This document shows positions 28,853-38,708 of a stretch of DNA of 64,000 nucleotides, piece by piece; position 1 is the stretch's first letter, and the number at the start of each line of letters is the position of its first letter. The translations under genes were made by a program, and so were the position numbers. Source of the stretch: Unio delphinus (Eukaryota > Mollusca > Bivalvia > Unionida > Unionidae). Location of the stretch: positions 310,001-374,000 of the forward strand of contig JAQISU010000071.1 of NCBI GenBank assembly GCA_029339505.1, read 5' to 3'. A model generated the notes under the pieces. It was given only the letters and a program-made list of their open reading frames with translations. It was not told the DNA's origin and searched no databases.

Positions 28853-30350
28853 GATAACGAAGCTTGAAACATCTGTATTCAAACCACATCAACGTTTATA
28901 TATGTATCCGGATTGATATACCACGATTTAATTTGGTTTCGGTCTACAGATATATCTCCAAACCTAAGCTTACATGTTGTCAGATTTATCTTCATGTAGT
29001 TTGACAAACGTATATCGATACATCTGCACGAAGATGGAATAATGTAGATATCTATCAGTCTACGTAGATTGTCATATGTAGATAGATTTATCCCCAATAA
29101 TGTGAATCTATCTGAATTGAACCACAGCAACGTATATAACTATATTTGGATTGAAATATCTCGAACTGTTCTAGTAAATATGGATAGTTATAGTTATGTG
29201 CTGTTGGATATGTGTTGTGATAAGCATGATAAAGAAGCCTGAAACATCTATATTCAAACCACATCAACGGTTATATATGTATCTCGATTGATATACCACG
29301 ATTCAATTTGGTTTCGGTCTAAAGATATATATCCAAACGTAAGCTTACAAGTTTTCAGATTTATCTTCATGAAGTTTGACATACGTATATCGATACATCG
29401 TCACGAAGATGGAATAATGTAGAGATCTATCAGTCTACGTAGATTGTCATATGTAGATAGATTTATCCCCAAGAATGTGAATCTATCTGAATTGAACCAT
29501 CGCAACGTATATAACTATATTTGGATTGAAATATCTTTATCTCTTCTGGTAAATATGGATAGTTATAGCTGTCTGATATTGGATATATGTTGAGATAAGC
29601 ATGATAACGAAGTTTGAAACATCTGTATTCAACCACATCAACGTGTATATATGTATCTCAATTGATCTAGCACGATGTAATTTGGTTTCGATCTACAGAT
29701 ATATCTCCAAACGCAATCTTACATGTTGTCAGATTTATCTTGATGTAGTTTTTTATAGGTATATAGATACGTCTTCACGTAGATGGAAATACTTAGATAT
29801 ATATACGACTACGTAAATAGTCAGATATAGATGTTATATTCATGTAAAGAGTGAATCTAGCTGAATTGGAAAACATCGACAAAGATAGTTGTATTTTGAT
29901 TGAAATATCTGAATGTATTTTGTTTAATGTGGATAGTTATAGCTATGTGTAGGTGGATATATAATGAGAGATGCAGCTTAACTAATATGGAGTAATCTGA
30001 TATCAGACATCTCAACTTTGATAGCTGAATCTCGATTGATATAGAACTATGTGATTTGGATGCCGGCTATAGATATGTCACCAGACATAAGCTTACATGT
30101 TGTCAGATTTATCTTCATGTAGTTTGACATACGTATATCGATACATCTTCACGAAGATGGAATAATGTCGTGATCTATGAGTCTGCGTAGATTGTCATAT
30201 GTAGATAGATTTGTCCCCAAGAATGTGAATCTATCTGAATTGAACCTCCGCAACGTATATAACTATATTATGATTGAAATATCTCGATCTGTTCTAGTAA
30301 ATATGGATAGTTATAGTTATGTGCTGTTGGATATGTGTTGAGATCAGCAT

Positions 30351-30725
30351 GATAACGAAGCTTGAAACGTCTGTATTCAAACCACATCAACGTTTATATA
30401 TGTATCCGGATTGATATACCCCGATTTAATTTGGTTTCGGTCTACAGATATATCTCCAAACGTAAGATTACATGTTGTCAGATTTATCTTCATGTAGTTT
30501 GACAAACGTATATCGATACATCTGCACGAAGATGGAATAATGTAGATATCTATCAGTCTACGTAGATTGTCATATGTAGATAGATTTATCACCAAGAATG
30601 TGAATCTATCTGAATTGAACCACCGCAACGTTTATAACTATATTTGGATTGAAATATCTCGAACTGTTCTAGTAAATATGGATAGTTATAGTTATGTGCT
30701 GTTGTATATATGTTGTGATAAGCAT
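30351..30725. repeat. Second, independent hybrid monomer K/A
   Basis: It starts as K (gaaacgtctg, tatccggattg, taccccg) but is A-like from aacgtaag (about 30459) onward. The switch therefore lies about 200 bp earlier than in the hybrid at 26979. It has private changes gtaagatta, ttatcaccaag and acgtttataac. Either this is a separate crossover or later gene conversion moved the boundary. Confidence 0.7.
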
Positions 30726-33165
30726 GATAACGAAGCCTGAAACATCTGTATTCAAACCACATCAACTGTTATATATGTATCTCGATTGATATACCACGAT
30801 TCAATTTGGTTTCGGTCTAAAGATATATATCCAAACGTAAGCTTACAAGTTTTCAGATTTATCTTCATGAAGTTTGACATACGTATATCGATACATCTTC
30901 ACGAAGATGGAATAATGTCGTGATCTATGAGTCTGCGTAGATTGTCATATGTAGATAGATTTATCCCCAAGAATGTGAATCTGTCTGAATTGAAGCACCG
31001 CAACGTATATAACTATATTTGGATTGAAATATCTCGATCTGTACTGGTAAATATGGATAGTTATAGTTATGTGCTGTTGAATATGTGTTGAGATAAGCAT
31101 GATAACGAAGCTTGAAACATCTGTATTCAAACCACATCAACGTTTATATATGTAGCTCGATTCATATACCACGACTTAATTTCTTTTCGGTCTACAGATA
31201 TATCTCCAAACGTAAGCTTACATGTTGTCAGATTTATCTTCATGTAGTTTGACATACGTATATCGATACATCTGCACGAAGATGGAATAATGTAGATATC
31301 TATCAGTCTACGTAGATTGTCATATGTAGATAGATTTATCCCCAAGAATGTGAATCTATCTGAATTGAACACCACAACGTATATAACTATATTTGGACTG
31401 AAATATCTCGAACTGTTCTAGTAAATATGGATAGTTATAGTTATGTGCTGTTGGATATGTGTTGTGATAAGCATGATAACAAAGCCTGAAACATCTGTAT
31501 TCAAACCACATCAACGGTTATATATGTATCTCGATTGATATACCACGATTCAATTTGGTTTCGGTCTACAGATATATCTCCAAACATAAGCTTACAAGTT
31601 TTCAGATTTATCTTCATGTAGTTTGACATACGTATATCGATACATCTTCACGAAGATGGAATAATGTAGATATCTATCAGTCTACGTAGATTGTCATATG
31701 TAGATAGATTTATCCCCAAGAATGTGAATCTATCTGAATTGAACAACATCAATATATATAACTATATTTGGATTGAAATATCTCGATCTTTCCTAGTAAA
31801 TATGGATAGTTATAGTTATGTGCTGTTGGATATGTGTTGAGATTCGCATGATAACGAAGCTTGAAACATCTGCATTCAAACCACATCAACGGTTATATAT
31901 GTATCTCGATTCATATACCACGACTTAATTTCTTTTCGGTCTACAGATATATCTCCAAACGTAAGCTTACATGTTGTAAGATTTATCTTCATGAAGTTTG
32001 ACATTCGTATATCGATACATCTTCACGAAGATGGAACAATGTAGTAATCTTTCAGTCTACCTAGATTGTCATATGTAGATAGATTTGTCCCCAAGAATGT
32101 GAATCTATCTGAATTGAACCTCCGCAACGTATATAACTATATTATGATTGAAATATCTCGATCTGTTCTAGTAAATATGGATAGTTATAGTTATATGCTG
32201 TTGGATATGTGTTGAGATCAGCATGATAACGAAGCTTGAAACATCTGTATTCAAACCACATCAACGTTTATATATGTATCCGGATTGATATACCACGATT
32301 TAATTTGGTTTCGGTCTACAGATATATCTCCAAACCTAAGCTTACATGTTGTCAGATTTATCTTCATGTAGTTTGACAAACGTATATCGATACATCTGCA
32401 CGAAGATGGAATAATGTAGATATCTATCAGTCTACGTAGATTGTCATATGTAGATAGATTTATCCCCAATAATGTGAATCTATCTGAATTGAACCACAGC
32501 AACGTATATAACTATATTTGGATTGAAATATCTCGAACTGTTCTAGTAAATGTGGATAGTTATAGTTATGTGCTGTTGGATATGTGTTGTGATAAGCATG
32601 ATAAAGAAGCCTGAAACATCTATATTCAAACCACATCAACGGTTATATATGTATCTCGATTGATATACCACGATTCAATTTGGTTTCGGTCTAAAGATAT
32701 ATATCCAAACGTAAGCTTACAAGTTTTCAGATTTATCTTCATGAAGTTTGACATACGTATATCGATACATCGTCACGAAGATGGAATAATGTAGAGATCT
32801 ATCAGTCTACGTAGATTGTCATATGTAGATAGATTTATCCCCAAGAATGTGAATCTATCTGAATTGAACCATCGCAACGTATATAACTATATTTGGATTG
32901 AAATATCTTTATCTCTTCTGGTAAATATGGATAGTTATAGCTGTCTGATATTGGATATATGTTGAGATAAGCATGATAACGAAGTTTGAAACATCTGTAT
33001 TCAACCACATCAACGTGTATATATGTATCTCAATTGATCTATCACGATGTAATTTGGTTTCGATCTACAGATATATCTCCAAACGCAATCTTACATGTTG
33101 TCAGATTTATCTTGATGTAGTTTTTTATAGGTATATAGATACGTCTTCACGTAGATGGAAATACT

Positions 33166-33183
33166 TATATATATATATATATA
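33166..33183. repeat. Expanded TA run in the I monomer beside the insertion
   Basis: Other I monomers read cttagatatatatacgac here. This one has an 18-bp uninterrupted TA run, 6 bp longer. The same expansion is found in the matching place beside the second retrotransposon copy (61495-61512) and in no other I monomer, so it travelled with the insertion during amplification. Confidence 0.85.
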
Positions 33184-33388
33184 CGACTACGTAAATAGTC
33201 AGATATAGATGTAATATTCATGTAAAGAGTGAATCTAGCTGAATTGGAAAACATCGACAAAGATAGTTGTATTTTGATTGAAATATCTCAATGTATTTTG
33301 TTTAATGTGGATAGCTATAGCTATGTGTAGGTGGATATATAATGAGAGATGCAGCTTAACTAATATGGAGTAATCTGATATCAGACAT

Positions 33389-33400
33389 CTCAACTTTGAT
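33389..33400. repeat. Target-site duplication, 3' side of the element (12 bp)
   Basis: The sequence is ctcaactttgat and is followed by element sequence gattgatatgatgcg. The same 12 bp recur at 39605-39616 on the other side. Uninterrupted J monomers contain this segment once, followed by agctgaatctcg. The flanking bases differ on both sides, so the duplication is exactly 12 bp. Confidence 0.92.
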
Positions 33401-33456
33401 GATTGATATGATGCGTTTAAAGTGATTCGTCCCGAGGGCTCTTATCACTGTTTTAT

Positions 33457-33731
33457 CCGTCAAAAGACGGTTATTTACTTTATCCTGAGGGTGGGAATGG
33501 AGCCGCCACCCTGCAGGCATTTATGTGTTCATGGAACACTATTTACTTGGGCCGTCACATCGGAGTAGCTATTGAGCTACTACTGTGTGATTGTAGGGCC
33601 ACATACAATATGAGTGGGAATAGTTCCAGCACACACTCATATTAATTCATACTGTTTCTGGTTGGTTGTTCAGGACGTGTTAAGCACGTGTAGTTGCTGC
33701 GGCAGGTTTTTGTGGGCGAGGCGAAGTGCCT
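33457..33731 (-). other. Cluster of hairpins near the element's 3' end
   Basis: Perfect short stems follow one another: ccgtc-aaaa-gacgg (33457-33470), gggtgg/ccaccc with an 11-nt loop (33489-33511), gtgttc-atg-gaacac (33525-33539), agtagct-attg-agctact (33564-33581), acgtg-ttaag-cacgt (33675-33689) and aggc-gaagt-gcct (33719-33731). The fourth sits inside further pairing (tcaca 33555-33559 with tgtga 33586-33590, and ggcc 33550-33553 with ggcc 33597-33600). Folding energy was not computed. Confidence 0.65.
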
Positions 33732-33868
33732 GGCAAGGGCAGCTTCTTTGGACGTATCCTATCCCTATTTATATACTCTGTGCTGCTTTTGAGTGTACAA
33801 CGTTTATGCAACAGTGTTTTATAATGTTGGGTGTTCGATGTGTATATTGGTGTAGTAGTTTGGTATGT

Positions 33869-34180
33869 GCAACCTTGTGTTGCTGGGCCTGATGATCTGG
33901 GCTTTGATCACCTAATATATACTATTTGGGGTTCTAAGTAAACCATATTTCTTAGGTAATTTAGTTAGTTTTGCAGCCTTGTGCTGCTGGCCCTGATAGT
34001 CTTGGGTTTTTGACTACCTTATAAGTTCTAATTTTGCGGGACCTAAATTATGTTCTTCCCTATTTTTATTTGATGTGCGACCTTGTGTCGCTGGACCTGA
34101 TAGTCTTTGGATTTTTAGACTACCTTATATGTTCTTGATTTGGGGTCTCTATCATATTTCTTTACCTGTTTAAGTTGCTC
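33869..34180 (-). repeat. Three 104-bp tandem modules, each with two covarying hairpins
   Basis: The modules start at 33869, 33973 and 34077, exactly 104 bp apart. Hairpin 1 (plus strand) is gcaac/gttgc, gcagc/gctgc and gcgac/gtcgc at 33869-33883, 33973-33987 and 34077-34091, always around the loop cttgt. Hairpin 2 is tgatc/gatca (33893-33910), tagtc/gacta (33997-34016) and tagtct/agacta (34101-34122). The stem bases change between modules but pairing is kept every time, which points to selection on RNA structure. Confidence 0.85.
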
Positions 34181-34541
34181 CGTTCTCGGTGCAGCTGTAG
34201 GTTCTAATTAAGCTTTTGATGTGGTTGATACTTATGTTTTTAACACTGTGCACTTGGTTGTACTCCTAATGAGAAGGTATCTAGGGAAAGTGTCTAAAGA
34301 GGAAAGAAGAGAAAGTATAGTGTTGTCCTACATCCTTACTGCCTATGATGTTTGTATTTTTACTTCATCTTATCCTTTTTTTAGGTGGGATTTATTTGGT
34401 GATTTGTTTAAGTTTTTATGACCTGTTTTGTGTTTTTAGTTCCTGGTTCCCCTTTTTGTTTGATTGGGACCCTATTTCCATATTTGTATTGGCCCCTTGG
34501 TTTAGTTCAGGTATGTGGTTCAGTTACTAGGTAGTAGCCAT

Positions 34542-34757
34542 GGGTCCCTGCGGGAAATGTCCCGGGCCGTTAAGCGACACGTCAAGGATTGTCCATTTCT
34601 ACACCCAGGCACCTCCCCACGACCGGTCCGTGAGGCGCGGCGGCCAGGTAACAACAAGGGACCTCTGCCGGAAGTATCCGGGGCCGTTAAGCGACACGTC
34701 AAAGGTATTCCTTGTTGAACCCAGTTTCCACACCCCGGTCCTGGCCGTTTCTTGTTT
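34542..34757 (-). repeat. GC-rich 117-bp tandem pair with a covarying hairpin
   Basis: A 22-bp exact repeat (34564-34585 and 34681-34702, containing ccgttaagcgacacgtc) lies 117 bp apart inside a longer imperfect repeat. Just before each copy is a 5-bp stem with a 4-nt loop: cggga-aatg-tcccg at 34551-34564 and ccgga-agta-tccgg at 34668-34681. The central pair is reversed between copies and pairing is preserved. Base composition is much richer in G and C than the rest of the window. Confidence 0.8.
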
Positions 34758-34849
34758 TCCCTGTCCTAAAGGGGCTTATTAGTGATTTTATAGGTAAGTA
34801 TTAGGGTCCTGTTTTGTTGATTGTTGGGGTTAGGAATTTAATGGATACG

Positions 34850-37800
34850 TTATATATTCCCTATTTTTCCTATATTTAGTAGAAATTCCAATATATTCTT
34901 GTGTGTTATTAGAATGTTTGGATTTGTAATATGTATAATTTCTGGGTATGTATATGGGGCTTTTATATTCTGCTGTTGTGATCTAAATTTGTCCCTTTCT
35001 TGTTTGGTTTTACTGCAATTGTTGAAGATATGATGTAGATCTTCCGGGGTATGACAATGGTAGCAGTTTATATTATGTGGAAAGGGTCCTATATATTTTC
35101 CCATGCTGTTGGCCAGCTTGGTTTTTCCTAAAGTTATCCTATTTATGATTGTCTGCTCTTTAGGAGAGCCCTTGGGCGGTTTTTTGTGCCTGGTGACTTC
35201 CTTAGCAGTAGTGTACAACACTCTCCCTTTTGTACTATTGTCCCAATCATGTTGCCATTTTTTATCTATTTGGGTGTTTATTATACTGTAGAGTTCGGTT
35301 GTGCTATAGTGCAGTGGCTCGAAGTTCGGTTCGTGTAGTTTTTCCTTAGCTAGTTTATCGGCCATTTCATTACCCTTAATTTCGATGTGGGATGGTATCC
35401 ACATGAACTCTACAATAGTATTTCCGGAATTTAGTAGTTTTAGTTTGGCGTTTATTTGGATGAGGAAATCTTCCCTACATTTGGTGGTATTTGTTTGAAT
35501 TGAAGATAGGACGCTAAGCGAGTCACTAATAATTACTGTCTTATTAGGTTTGAATTCTTCAATCCATTGTAATGATTTGAGGATGGACCAGAATTCAGCT
35601 GTGTAAATAGAGCAGTAGTCTGGGAGACGTCTGCCTATTTGTATGTTGAGCTCTGGTATGACCATTGCAGCAGCTGTTCTGTATGGGTTAGTAATTTTAG
35701 ATCCATCCGTATAGATTTTGGTATATTGTTGGTATTGAGTATTTATAATGTTTAAGGCTTCTATTTTGAGAGTTTGTTCTTGATTTTGTTTATTGCCTTT
35801 TTCTGTGAGGGAGGTGTTGACTTTAGATTGTACGTTGTTCCAAGGTTCGTGTTCGTACACTACGTTATTATTTAGAGGAGTTAGTTCGACTGGTATTATT
35901 GTCTTTAAGAGATGATATTGTTTTCCCATAGGTAGTTTTTGTTTCAAGCTTTTCCTGATTGGGATGTTGGTTTGATTTATAGCCAGGAGGGTGGGGTGTG
36001 TGGCGGGGTGGGTGGACAGCCGTGCTACATATTTTAAAAGGAGCTCTTGCCGTCTCAAATAAAGGGGCAACTCTCCCGTTAAGACATGTAGCTCGTCTGT
36101 CGATGTTGTTTTTAGAGCTCCGGTACACTTTAATAGTGCTGATCTTTGGATTTGATCTAATTTTTTGAGTTGTGTTATGGGTGCCGATGAGTATACTTGG
36201 CAGCCATAATCTAGTTTAGATCTTACCAGAGCTCTATATAGTTTTAAGGATGTTTCTTGGTCAGCACCCCAATGTGTGCCTTTTAAGCTCGTTATCAGAT
36301 TTAGATCCCGACTACATCTATTAACTAAGTCCTCTATATGGTATGCCCATGTTAGATGTTGGTCATAGTACATACCCAGAAATTTCGCAACTTTAACAAA
36401 TTTTATTTCTTGGTCCTGTATTGTTAATTTAGGGTATTTGATGTTTCTTCTATATGGGGTGAACAGTACGGCTACCGTTTTTTGGTGTGATAGTTTAAAG
36501 CCCCATTGATTAGCCCAGTTTCCAATATTGTTTAAGCTGGTTTGGAGTTCAGAGATGTTTTTGTGGTTGGAGGGGTTGCCTGCTCTCCATAGGCCACCAT
36601 CGTCAGCAAATTGTGACAATTCAACTTTGGTAGTCGCCAAATTTTTATCTAAGTCATTTATCATGATGTTAAAGAGGGTGGGGCTGAGTACACTGCCTTG
36701 TGGAGTTCCATTTTCAAGTGAGTGTTTCTCAGAGTAAGTTGCCCCTACCCTAGTTGTAATTGTGCGGTTTGCTAGGAAATCTTGAATAAAATTAAACATT
36801 CGTCCAGTAATGCCATAGTTATTTAATTTGGCTATAAGGCCCTTGGTCCATACGAGATCGAATGCTTTCTCGAGATCGAGAAAAACCGCAATGAGATTTC
36901 TGCTCTGTTTTTGTTGTGAGTTAAATGCTAGTTTGATGGCAGTTTCAAGTCTTACAAGTTGGTCTGTAGTGGAGCGCTTGTTTCTGAATCCACATTGATT
37001 TTCTGAGATGAGGTTATTTTTAGTAAGGTGTGACTTGATTCTGTTGTTGATGATGGTTTCCATGATTTTACAGATGTTATTGGTTAGTGATATGGGCCTA
37101 TAGGAGTTGACATCATGGTTGTCTTTATTAGGTTTTAAGATAGGTATTACTATCGCATGTTTCCATTTTTTTGGTAGCTTTCCTGTTTCCCATATGTTAT
37201 TTAGGAAATTTATTATTATGTGAACTATATTAGGGGGTAATTGCTTATATATTATATACCCTATTTTATCTTCCCCAGGTGAAGTTTCTTTTTTTGTTTT
37301 AAGTGCTTGGTCCCATTCGTATTTAGTTATTTTGTTGTTTAAGGGGGAGTCCTTGGGTCCCAAGTCTTGGAATATTTTTGGGTTCGCTCTTTCTTCGATG
37401 GCTCTATGTAATTGAAATTCTTTAGTATGGTTGCTGCTTTTGCTCATATTAGTAAAGTGTTGAGCGAATAAGTCAGCCTGTTCTTTATCACTGTTTGTGT
37501 TGCTTAATTTGGGGGTATTGTTGGTATTTTTACCTCTAATCCTTTTGATCTTATCCCATACTTGTTTAGAATTTGTTTTGTGGTTTAGTGTACCACAGTA
37601 GGCTTGCCAGGTTTCCATTTTGGCTTTTTTAATTAGTTCTTTTAATTTCTGAGTGTGAATTTTGAATTCCATAAAGTACGTGGTTAGTTTGGAGCGTTTG
37701 AATTTCTGAAGTGCTTTGTTTTTAGCCTGCTGTGTTGTTTTAATTTCGTCATTCCACCAAGGCACAGTAAGTTTTGGTGCCTTATAGTTAGTGGTTGGGA

Positions 37801-38203
37801 TGCTGTTAGTTGCAGCTTTGTTAATGACATAATTTATGTTTTCGTAATATTGGTCTATGTCATTTGCTTCTATCTGGGTAGTATCTTCTTCTTTTAGTAT
37901 TTGTTTAAATAAGTCCCAGTCTGCTTTTTTATAGTTCCACCTGGGGTTGTTTTTTTGCACCTGTGACTGCACCGTCATTTGCAGGGTGGTGATGACTAGG
38001 AAGTGGTCACTGCCCATGGGGTCAGTTTGATCCACCTCCCATCCCGCCACTTGTGCGAGTGTTTTTGTGCATAGGGTGAGGTCAATGGCGGACAAGGCAC
38101 CGTTTATTGGATTTAGGCGTGTTCCGGTGCCATTATTTAAAATGGTCAGTGTTGATGTATTGGCCCAGGCCTCAATCAACCTGCCCCTAGTGTCCGTCAT
38201 CTT
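34850..38203 (-). pseudogene. ORF2 main fragment: endonuclease end, reverse transcriptase, RNase H, CCHC
   Basis: This is the largest open frame in the window (1,136 codons from 38260 if the stretch before the frameshift is counted; numbering below uses that). Residues 57-60 and 84-86 (SAID, SDH) finish the endonuclease active site. The RT spans about 320-700: TSPGEDKIG (326-334), YRPISLT (387-393), FLDLEKAFD with catalytic Asp462, GTPQGSVLSP (518-527) and FADD (551-554, at 36610-36599). RNase H follows with Asp852 in YTDGS, Glu889 in TAEF, Asp913 in ISDS, His958 in PSH and Asp968 in GNEMAD. A C-terminal knuckle has C1066, C1069, H1076 and C1082. All expected catalytic residues are present, so apart from the upstream frameshift this part looks intact and young. 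Confidence 0.92.
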
Positions 38204-38708
38204 CCCCCCCCCACAGCTTATTATGTGCATTGAAATCTCCGCATATGACAGTGCGCTCACTGGTGATTATGGTGTTTAGGGCTAAGAATATTTGTTCATT
38301 GCTTAGGGCGGTATCTGTTCCTGGGTCATAAAAATTGATGATTTGTATATCATAGTTACCCATTTTGAGTTTTATTGATTGTACCTCTACATGTGAGTTT
38401 GTTATTTCTTTAGCTGTGATAGGTACTAGTTCTACAGATTTTATGGTGTTTTTTACATAAATGGCTAGTCCTCCCCCCGGTCCTTCTTTTCGTGATTGGA
38501 GGTACCCTGGGGCGTATCCCATTATATTGGGCAATGTTTTGGTTTTATTTTTAAGCCTTGTTTCTTGAATGCAGAGGATATCTGGTTTGTTTTTGGTGTT
38601 TATTAGTTTAAGTTTTAATTCATTCATGTTTGTTGATATACCTCTGGCATTCCATTGCCATATAGAAACATTACCAGTAGTTGTGTTAGCCATTTCTACT
38701 GGGGTCAT
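38187..38708 (-). pseudogene. ORF2 N-terminal fragment: APE-type endonuclease, frameshifted
   Basis: The ATG at 38708-38706 overlaps the end of ORF1 by 23 bp in another frame, as is common in bicistronic LINEs. The 173 codons carry the front of an exonuclease-endonuclease-phosphatase fold: QWNARG (Asn20), IQET (Glu49), NFYDPG (about residues 125-130) and GDFNAH (Asp158, Asn160). This enzyme nicks target DNA to prime reverse transcription. The frame leaves the conserved path at a run of nine C on the plus strand (38204-38212) and stops 18 bases later at 38187. The rest of the endonuclease continues in the frame of the next entry; one base fewer would join them. The break may be a real mutation or a homopolymer error. 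Confidence 0.88.

Larger units (their letters stand above)
26979..30350. repeat. 9-monomer HOR unit
   Basis: The unit is 3,372 bp with order K/A, B, C, D, E/F, G, H, I, J. Relative to the 11-monomer unit, two monomers have been lost and each loss is marked by a hybrid monomer. Confidence 0.8.
1..33400. repeat. Satellite array, left block (about 375-bp monomers in higher-order repeats)
   Basis: The block is an uninterrupted head-to-tail tandem array. Monomer starts, recognised by gataacgaag or close variants, fall at 2, 377, 752, 1126, 1501, 1876, 2251, 2626 and 3001 and continue at 374-375 bp spacing. The sequence is AT-rich, and every reading frame in it is short and simply repeats with the monomer, so I see no gene. 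Types A to K recur in a fixed order, so identity is highest between monomers one HOR apart. This is what is known of centromeric or pericentromeric satellites; chromosomal position is inference. Confidence 0.97.
30351..33400. repeat. 9-monomer HOR unit interrupted by the retrotransposon (left part)
   Basis: The order is K/A, B, C, D, F, G, H, I and the first 46 bp of J. Here E is missing entirely: D ends with gattcgcatg and is followed directly by F (ctgcattc). The unit resumes at 39617. Its length without the insertion is 3,378 bp, which is the usual 3,372 plus a 6-bp TA expansion in I. Confidence 0.8.
33401..34849 (-). other. Long structured 3' UTR of the retrotransposon
   Basis: The 1,449 bp after the ORF2 stop contain no credible coding frame on either strand. 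They hold a GC-rich 117-bp tandem pair (34542-34757), three 104-bp tandem modules (33869-34180) and a hairpin cluster near the 3' end (33457-33731). In LINEs whose RT recognises its template through 3' structure, such hairpins serve target-primed reverse transcription. That role here is inference. Confidence 0.82.

Noticed and set aside
1..33400. CRISPR array or bacterial origin
   Set aside because: The repeat unit is about 375 bp with no unique spacers, there are no cas genes, and the mobile element is a eukaryotic LINE.
33540..33605. tRNA-like or SINE-like RNA gene around the nested hairpin
   Set aside because: The nested pairing lacks a four-arm cloverleaf and I see no A and B boxes; it is better explained as part of the element's 3' UTR structure.
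33614..33892. A 92-codon plus-strand frame in the retrotransposon 3' UTR
   Set aside because: It is antisense to the element, overlaps the hairpin cluster and the first 104-bp module, and has biased composition rich in Cys and Trp. It has no family resemblance.
34515..34782. Overlapping 60-80 codon frames on both strands in the GC-rich part of the 3' UTR
   Set aside because: Several frames are open at once because the region is GC-rich and internally duplicated; the repeat explains the similarity of their halves.
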